From: Sutcliffiella rhizosphaerae
GTDB taxonomy: Bacteria; Bacillota; Bacilli; Bacillales; Bacillaceae_I
Length of the DNA: 64,000 nucleotides
Direction: 5' to 3'
Assembly (NCBI RefSeq): GCF_917563925.1
Contig: NZ_CAKJTJ010000002.1
Span: forward strand, 1-64,000
Below the pieces are notes generated by a model. That model made no database searches. It was given only the letters and a program-made list of their open reading frames with translations, and was not told the DNA's origin. This document shows positions 58,504 through 64,000 of this stretch, one piece after another (the stretch's first letter is position 1; every line of letters begins with the position of its first letter). Both the position numbers and the translations under genes were made by a program.

Positions 58504-59277
58504 TTATATACCACCAAATCTTCGCCCTCGCAGTTGAAAACTATTTATTGCCTCATAAAGATTGTTTTCATTAAAATCAGGCCATAATACGTCAGTGAAA
58601 TAGAACTCGGCATAAGCCAATTGCCAAAGCATAAAATTACTCAACCTTATTTCCCCACTAGTACGTATTAAAAGATCTGGATCTGGTAATAAATTACTGA
58701 AAAGATACTCAGAAAATATCTCTTCTGTTAATTGATCAGAAGAAATCCTGTTCTCATTTACATCATCAGCTAACGCTTTGACTGCACGAAGGATTTCGTC
58801 ACGTCCACCGTAATTAAGTGCAAAATTCAAGACAAGTCCTGTATTTTCTTTTGTCTGATCCATTGCATGTTCTACTGCCCGAAGTGTATGATCTGGTAGG
58901 TCAGTTTTATTCCCCATCAGTCTAACTTGGACATTTTCTTCGATTAATTCAGGTAAAAAAGTTCCTAAAAATTCTTCAGGAAGCTTTAATAGAAAATCCA
59001 CTTCCAATTTAGGTCTTTTCCAGTTTTCCGTTGAAAACGCATATAAGGTCAATACTTTGACACCGAGACTATTTGCAGCTTTAGTGATTTTCCTGACGGT
59101 TTTCATTCCTTCATGATGACCAGCTACTCTTGGAAGAGCTCGTTTTTTAGCCCATCTTCCATTACCATCCATAATAATGGCAATATGTTCAGGAATAGGG
59201 TGTTTCATTATTTCTTCTTTTAAGCTTAGCGATTTAGAGGTTTCTTTGCCTCTCCACTCTTGTATTTTTTTCAGCAT
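58504..59277 (-). CDS. uppS: Undecaprenyl diphosphate synthase (isoprenyl transferase)
   Basis: This 257-residue cis-prenyltransferase makes the C55 lipid carrier for cell wall synthesis. The catalytic Asp is in IIMDGNGRWAKKR (about 35-47), with other motifs at TLYAFSTENWKRP and RTSGEIRLSNFMLWQ. It ends RGRRFGGI like the family. GGAGGA precedes the ATG. It follows frr after a terminator. Confidence 0.97.
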   Translation of the reverse strand: MLKKIQEWRGKETSKSLSLKEEIMKHPIPEHIAIIMDGNGRWAKKRALPRVAGHHEGMKTVRKITKAANSLGVKVLTLYAFSTENWKRPKLEVDFLLKLPEEFLGTFLPELIEENVQVRLMGNKTDLPDHTLRAVEHAMDQTKENTGLVLNFALNYGGRDEILRAVKALADDVNENRISSDQLTEEIFSEYLFSNLLPDPDLLIRTSGEIRLSNFMLWQLAYAEFYFTDVLWPDFNENNLYEAINSFQLRGRRFGGI

Positions 59278-59344
59278 AAAAATCCTCCATTAAAAATAAA
59301 TAGATGACACAAATCTGAATCTATCTATTTATAGTAACAGTATT

Positions 59345-59376
59345 AACAAAAAAACCCCCTGTAAACATTAGAGGGT
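59345..59376 (-). terminator. Intrinsic terminator of frr
   Basis: ACCCTCT/AGGGGGT stem (one G-U pair) followed by TTTTTTT on the minus strand, 33 nt after frr. Confidence 0.85.
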
Positions 59377-59408
59377 CTTTTCATCTTTCCATTTTACATG
59401 TAAATCGC

Positions 59409-59966
59409 TTATACTTCCATTATTTCTTTTTCTTTTTCTTTTGTTACAGAATCAATTTTCGCAATGAACGAGTCTGTTTGCTTTTGAATATCATCTGTAT
59501 ACCCACGTAATTCGTCTTCAGTGATATCCCCATTTTTTTCTGATTTTTTCAAATCATCGTTTCCATCACGACGCACATTACGAATTGCTACCTTTGCATC
59601 TTCGGAGGCTCTTTTTACTTGTTTAACTAAATCCTTACGTCTTTCTTCTGTTAGTGCTGGAATCGAAATACGGATAACTGTTCCATCATTAGAAGGATTT
59701 AATCCTAAATCAGCTTTTATGATCGCTTTTTCTATATCTCCTAAAGCTGTTTTGTCATATGGTTGTACAACTAAAAGCCTAGCTTCAGGAACGTTCAATG
59801 AAGCAAGCTGGTTAACAGGTGTTGGTGCGCCATAATAATCAACCGTTACTTTGTCCAGTAAGGAAGCACTTGCACGACCAGCACGAAAAGTTGCTAATTC
59901 ACGGGAATATGCTTGTACTGCTTTTTCCATTCTTTCTTTTGTTTGAGTAATAACTTGATTTGCCAT
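59409..59966 (-). CDS. frr: Ribosome recycling factor
   Basis: This 185-residue factor splits the post-termination ribosome together with EF-G. It matches RRF along its length ([49 protein letters not shown]). The start follows GGGGGAAA and lies 2 nt after the pyrH stop. Confidence 0.98.
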   Translation of the reverse strand: MANQVITQTKERMEKAVQAYSRELATFRAGRASASLLDKVTVDYYGAPTPVNQLASLNVPEARLLVVQPYDKTALGDIEKAIIKADLGLNPSNDGTVIRISIPALTEERRKDLVKQVKRASEDAKVAIRNVRRDGNDDLKKSEKNGDITEDELRGYTDDIQKQTDSFIAKIDSVTKEKEKEIMEV

Positions 59967-59968
59967 CT

Positions 59969-60691
59969 TTATTTCCCCCTTACAATTGTTCCGATATTTT
60001 CACCTAAAACAACACGCTTAATATTTCCTTCTTCCATAACAGAAAAGACGATAATAGGAATATCGTTATCCATACATAAGGAAGATGCTGTAGAGTCCAT
60101 AACAGCAAGACCTTCACGTAGAACATCAAGATAGGATAAAGACTCGTATTTTGTAGCTGTTGCATCAACTGTTGGATCTGCACTGTATACACCGTCAACA
60201 TTGTTTTTTGCCATTAAAATGACATCAGCCTCAATTTCAGCTGCTCTTAATGCTGCTGTTGTATCTGTAGAAAAATATGGGTTTCCAGTTCCAGCTGCAA
60301 AAATAACGACCCGTTTCTTTTCAAGATGGCGAATTGCCTTTCTTCTGATGTAAGGCTCTGCAACTTGACGCATTTCGATGGACGTTTGCACACGGGTTTG
60401 CACACCGGAATTTTCCAAACTATCCTGAAGTGCCAATGAATTCATAACCGTAGCAAGCATCCCCATATAATCGGCAGATGCACGGTCCATCCCCATCTCA
60501 CTGCCTATTTTTCCTCTCCAGATGTTTCCTCCGCCTACGACAACTGCTACTTCTACACCTAGTTCCGTCAATTCTTTAACCTGATTAGACACAGATTTGA
60601 TAACTGTCGGATTAATTCCGAAGCCTTGGTCACCTGCAAGAGCTTCTCCACTTAATTTAAGTACAATACGTTGATATTTTGCTTGAGCCAT
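59969..60691 (-). CDS. pyrH: UMP kinase
   Basis: This 240-residue amino-acid-kinase-fold enzyme phosphorylates UMP to UDP. Motifs KLSGEAL (about 11-17), [10 protein letters not shown] and [16 protein letters not shown] are visible. I use the ATG at 60691 ([15 protein letters not shown]), which has GGAGGTAA upstream. Its terminator-separated place after tsf is as in B. subtilis. Confidence 0.97.
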   Translation of the reverse strand: MAQAKYQRIVLKLSGEALAGDQGFGINPTVIKSVSNQVKELTELGVEVAVVVGGGNIWRGKIGSEMGMDRASADYMGMLATVMNSLALQDSLENSGVQTRVQTSIEMRQVAEPYIRRKAIRHLEKKRVVIFAAGTGNPYFSTDTTAALRAAEIEADVILMAKNNVDGVYSADPTVDATATKYESLSYLDVLREGLAVMDSTASSLCMDNDIPIIVFSVMEEGNIKRVVLGENIGTIVRGK

Positions 60692-60763
60692 AATTACCTC
60701 CAATAATAAAAGGGTTTTTCGCTTTCAACAATGTTAGATAATATTTCAACATTGACGTTTCCT

Positions 60764-60793
60764 AAAAAGAGGAACACAAATTGTGTTCCCCTC
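60764..60793 (-). terminator. Intrinsic terminator of tsf
   Basis: GGGGAACACA/TGTGTTCCTC stem followed by TTTTT on the minus strand, 20 nt after tsf. Confidence 0.88.
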
Positions 60794-60812
60794 CTATACA
60801 TCGTAGTTCCTC

Positions 60813-61694
60813 TTATTTTTTAACTTGGCTCATTACTTCTTCAGCGAAGTTATCTTGACGTTTTTCGATACCTTCTCCAACTTCATAACGAATAAAGTTC
60901 TTTACTGTAGCGCCTTTGCTTTCAACAAACTGACGAACTTTCAAGTCAGGGTTTTTAACGAAAGACTGGTCAAGTAGGCAGATATCTTCGAAGTACTTTC
61001 CAAGACGTCCTTCTACCATTTTCGCAACAATGTTTTCTGGTTTTCCTTCGTTTAATGCTTGTTCTGTCAATACTTTACGCTCACGCTCAGCTTCTTCTGC
61101 AGAAACTTGGTCACGAGAAACATACTTAGGGTTAATAGCAGCGATGTGCATTGCTACATCTTTAGCTGCAGCTTCCTCAGTTGTACCTTCAAGTAAAGTT
61201 AACACTCCGATGCGGCCGCCCATGTGTAAATAAGCACCAAACGCATCTGCATCTGTTTTTGTAACTAGAGTAAAACGACGTAGAGTTAATTTCTCTCCAA
61301 TCTTAGCGATAGCTGAGTTAATGTGTTCAGATACAGTAGCACCGTTATCCATTTTTGCTTCAAGTGCTGCGTCAACAGATTCAGGCTTGTTTGCAAGCAA
61401 AAATTCGCCTAATTCACTAACAAGCGTTTTGAAACCTTCGTTCTTTGCAACAAAGTCTGTTTCCGAGTTTACTTCGAAAATTACTGCATCGTTACCATTT
61501 GTAGTGATTGCAGTTAAACCTTCTGCAGCGATACGATCCGTTTTCTTAGCAGCTTTTGCAATTCCTTTTTCACGTAAGAAATCGATTGCTTTATCCATAT
61601 CTCCATTTGTTTCAGTTAGGGCTTTTTTGCAGTCCATCATACCTGCGCCAGTTTTTTCACGTAGTTCTTTTACCATTTGAGCAGTAACAGCCAT
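60813..61694 (-). CDS. tsf: Elongation factor Ts
   Basis: This 293-residue nucleotide exchange factor acts on EF-Tu. It starts [26 protein letters not shown], with the N-terminal UBA-type domain and the TDRIAAEGL and SETDFVAKN motifs. Length equals B. subtilis EF-Ts. AAGGAGGAT precedes the ATG. It is separated from rpsB by a hairpin that may reduce but not prevent read-through. Confidence 0.98.
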   Translation of the reverse strand: MAVTAQMVKELREKTGAGMMDCKKALTETNGDMDKAIDFLREKGIAKAAKKTDRIAAEGLTAITTNGNDAVIFEVNSETDFVAKNEGFKTLVSELGEFLLANKPESVDAALEAKMDNGATVSEHINSAIAKIGEKLTLRRFTLVTKTDADAFGAYLHMGGRIGVLTLLEGTTEEAAAKDVAMHIAAINPKYVSRDQVSAEEAERERKVLTEQALNEGKPENIVAKMVEGRLGKYFEDICLLDQSFVKNPDLKVRQFVESKGATVKNFIRYEVGEGIEKRQDNFAEEVMSQVKK

Positions 61695-61872
61695 TTTTTT
61701 ATCCTCCTTAGGTTATGTAAATATCAAATATTAATTGATCCAGCCTGTTAATCACCACAATATCCTCTATAAGGCATGTGCCTTAACTTAAAATAAGCGT
61801 TATCAATGAATAAGAAAAGTAGTCTTTTTTCATTGTCTACAACACCGTATCAATCGCCGAGTTGTCTTTTCG

Positions 61873-61907
61873 AAAAAAAAGTGATAAAAGGCTTTCCCCT
61901 CTTATCA
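61873..61907 (-). terminator. Intrinsic terminator or attenuator between rpsB and tsf
   Basis: GTGATAAGAGG/CCTTTTATCAC stem followed by TTTTTTTT on the minus strand, just after rpsB. Confidence 0.88.
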
Positions 61908-61927
61908 CCTTTTCATTTTAAATAATA

Positions 61928-62638
<711 letters not shown>

Positions 62639-62753
62639 TTATTCCTCCTAATGGTTTTTTTTCCTCCGTTTACGTCATTTTCATACAAAACTGATTGATA
62701 ATCAGCACCAATGCTTGAATCAGTAAACGTGTGTATTTATAACACCGAAAATA

Positions 62754-62782
62754 AATATATCACAATCACATATCACATTCAA
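62754..62782 (-). promoter_or_regulatory. Putative SigA promoter of rpsB
   Basis: TTGAAT (62777-62782), a 17-bp spacer and TATATT (62754-62759) on the minus strand. The leader of about 110 nt contains a possible CTGATT/AATCAG stem (about 62690-62723). Confidence 0.55.
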
Positions 62783-62796
62783 GTTTTAAATAGGGT

Positions 62797-63252
62797 TCAC
62801 TGTCGAAATTTCATAAGAAGTTCTATTTCGGTTTTCCCTTTGTTTAATTTTTTGGCAATTTCATCAAATGTGTACCCTTTTTCTTCCAAAACTTTCACCT
62901 GATCTTTTAGTTCCAATTCCCCAAAAGAATCATTATGTCTTGGCAAATCAACCTTTTTGTCATGTGAGTCATTTTGAGCTAATAACTCAGAGATATCTAA
63001 ACCTGTTAAATTTCCTTCTTTTGTATCAAATACAGAGGGTGTCTCTTCTTCTTTTGTAATTTTGGACAAAAATCTGTCATTTTCTTCTTTTAATTCAAGA
63101 ATATAGCCAGATATTGATTCTTCTGCTTCTTTTATAAGACTCCGATATTCCTGTTCAAGTTGCTGAACATTTGAAAGCTTTATATAGAGGATGATAACAA
63201 ACAAGATAACAAGCAAGATTAAAACAAAGTTTATTACTGTAAAAATAATCAT
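62797..63252 (-). CDS. swrB: SwrB (YlxL)-family swarming/flagellar protein
   Basis: This 151-residue protein has one N-terminal transmembrane helix (about 3-25), a predicted coiled coil (about 30-65), a variable acidic linker and a conserved C-terminal helical end (VLEEKGYTFDEIAKKLNKGKTEIELLMKFRQ). B. subtilis SwrB promotes flagellar type III secretion and SigD activity. It follows sigD by 43 nt, as in B. subtilis. The C-terminal helix-turn-helix-like segment is the most recognisable part. Confidence 0.88.
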   Translation of the reverse strand: MIIFTVINFVLILLVILFVIILYIKLSNVQQLEQEYRSLIKEAEESISGYILELKEENDRFLSKITKEEETPSVFDTKEGNLTGLDISELLAQNDSHDKKVDLPRHNDSFGELELKDQVKVLEEKGYTFDEIAKKLNKGKTEIELLMKFRQ

Positions 63253-63295
63253 TTTCCTTCACACCTTTTGCATACAATAACCAGATAATTTGCAA

Positions 63296-64000
63296 CTACC
63301 ATACCGGTTCAAGTTGTTTCCTAAGTTTGAAGATTGCTTTGGAATGAATTTGTGAGATGCGAGACGTAGTTAAACCAAGTACTTGCCCTATCTCTGTTAA
63401 CGTCAATTCTTCTTTGTAGAACAAGCTTATGACCAGTTTTTCATTTTCTGTAAGGTTTTCAATCTGTTGTACGAGCTGATAAATAGATTCTGACCTGATT
63501 GCTTCTTCTTCTGGAGTTAATGTTTTTTCATCCTTCAGAACATAAGTGCCTTGGGTAGCCTCTTCATTCTCTTTAGGCATCTCATCCATTGATAAAACAT
63601 TTGCATAAAACACTTCCTGAATAACGGATGATACTTCTTCCTCTGGCATGGATACGGCTGTTGCCACTTCTTCTAATGTAGCATTTCTCATTAAATTCTG
63701 TTCAAGCTTTTCAATGCTGAATTCTATTCTCTTTGCTTTTTCACGGACGCTTCTAGGCAGCCAGTCTTCTTTTCTAAGGCCATCAATGATAGATCCTCTA
63801 ATTCTAAAGGATGCGTATGTATCAAATTTTAAATCCCTAGTAGGATCGAATTTTTCAATAGCATCAAACAACCCAACAAAGGCTAGACTTTTTACTTCTT
63901 CTCTTTTTACGCTCTTAGGAAGACCTACTGCAATTCGTTGAACATGATAGTGTACAAGGGGCATGTATTTTTTAACTAGAAAATCACCAGCATCGGGATC
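63296..64000 (-). CDS. sigD: RNA polymerase sigma factor SigD (sigma-28/FliA), 5' end outside the window
   Basis: The visible 234 residues cover most of the flagellar and motility sigma factor. The reading frame stays open to 64000, continuing upstream of the ATG at 63964 (DFLVKKYMPLV). Since family members have about 20 more N-terminal residues, the gene runs past the window edge. Region 2 is clear (FDPTRDLKFDTYASFRIRGSIIDGLRKEDWLPRS), as are region 3 and region 4 (EELTLTEIGQVLGLTTSRISQIHSKA). It drives flagellin, autolysin and chemotaxis genes. Confidence 0.97.
   Translation of the reverse strand, partial: DPDAGDFLVKKYMPLVHYHVQRIAVGLPKSVKREEVKSLAFVGLFDAIEKFDPTRDLKFDTYASFRIRGSIIDGLRKEDWLPRSVREKAKRIEFSIEKLEQNLMRNATLEEVATAVSMPEEEVSSVIQEVFYANVLSMDEMPKENEEATQGTYVLKDEKTLTPEEEAIRSESIYQLVQQIENLTENEKLVISLFYKEELTLTEIGQVLGLTTSRISQIHSKAIFKLRKQLEPVW

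Overview
The window is chromosomal DNA of a low-GC, endospore-forming Gram-positive, most likely a member of Bacillaceae close to Bacillus sensu lato. Three things point there. Gene order is nearly collinear with the B. subtilis sigD-to-ymcA region. Spore genes are present (spoVS, spoIIIE, dpaA/dpaB, ymxH). Ribosome binding sites are strong AGGAGG-like sequences with frequent GTG and TTG starts. I do not assign a species. Almost every gene is on the minus strand, so transcription runs from position 64000 down to 1. The only plus-strand gene is a decayed methyltransferase.

In the direction of transcription, 64000-58500 holds sigD (cut by the window edge), swrB, rpsB, tsf, pyrH, frr and uppS. 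58500-53100 carries cdsA, dxr, rseP and proS (isoprenoid and lipid precursors, regulated intramembrane proteolysis, tRNA charging). 53060-38400 holds polC and the translation/RNA cluster rimP-nusA-rnpM-ylxQ-infB-ylxP-rbfA-truB-ribF-rpsO-pnpA. 38400-30400 has ylxY, mlpA, ymxH, the dipicolinate synthase pair dpaAB and the aspartate pathway genes asd, dapG and dapA. Aspartate semialdehyde and dihydrodipicolinate made by the latter feed the spore dipicolinate made by the former. 29400-22800 has rnjB, tepA, ylzJ, spoIIIE and a GntR regulator. 22500-16100 has the ymfF/H/I/J/K, rodZ-like and pgsA run. 16070-9990 has cinA, recA, rny, ymdB and spoVS. 9800-1 is the more accessory end: a dipeptidase, a two-subunit 2-oxoacid:ferredoxin oxidoreductase, the threonine-to-glycine pair tdh-kbl, miaB, ricA, and a wrecked IS91-type transposase.

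RNA processing is a recurring theme: RNase Y, its specificity factor RicA, RNase J2, PNPase, NusA and RnpM all lie here. Sequence-level regulation that can be read includes a LexA box on the recA promoter, a SigK-like promoter at dpaA, a SigH-like promoter at spoVS, CcpA cre-like sites before tdh and korA, and about 25 intrinsic terminators.

The most unusual feature is a roughly 215-bp structured repeat found twice (2993-3210 and 54971-55182). Each copy is flanked by a duplicated, locus-specific terminator hairpin of about 27 bp. This suggests a small mobile element that inserts into intrinsic terminators and duplicates them, so that a working terminator survives. A decayed third copy lies near 14540. 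No tRNA, rRNA, CRISPR array or intact mobile element was seen.
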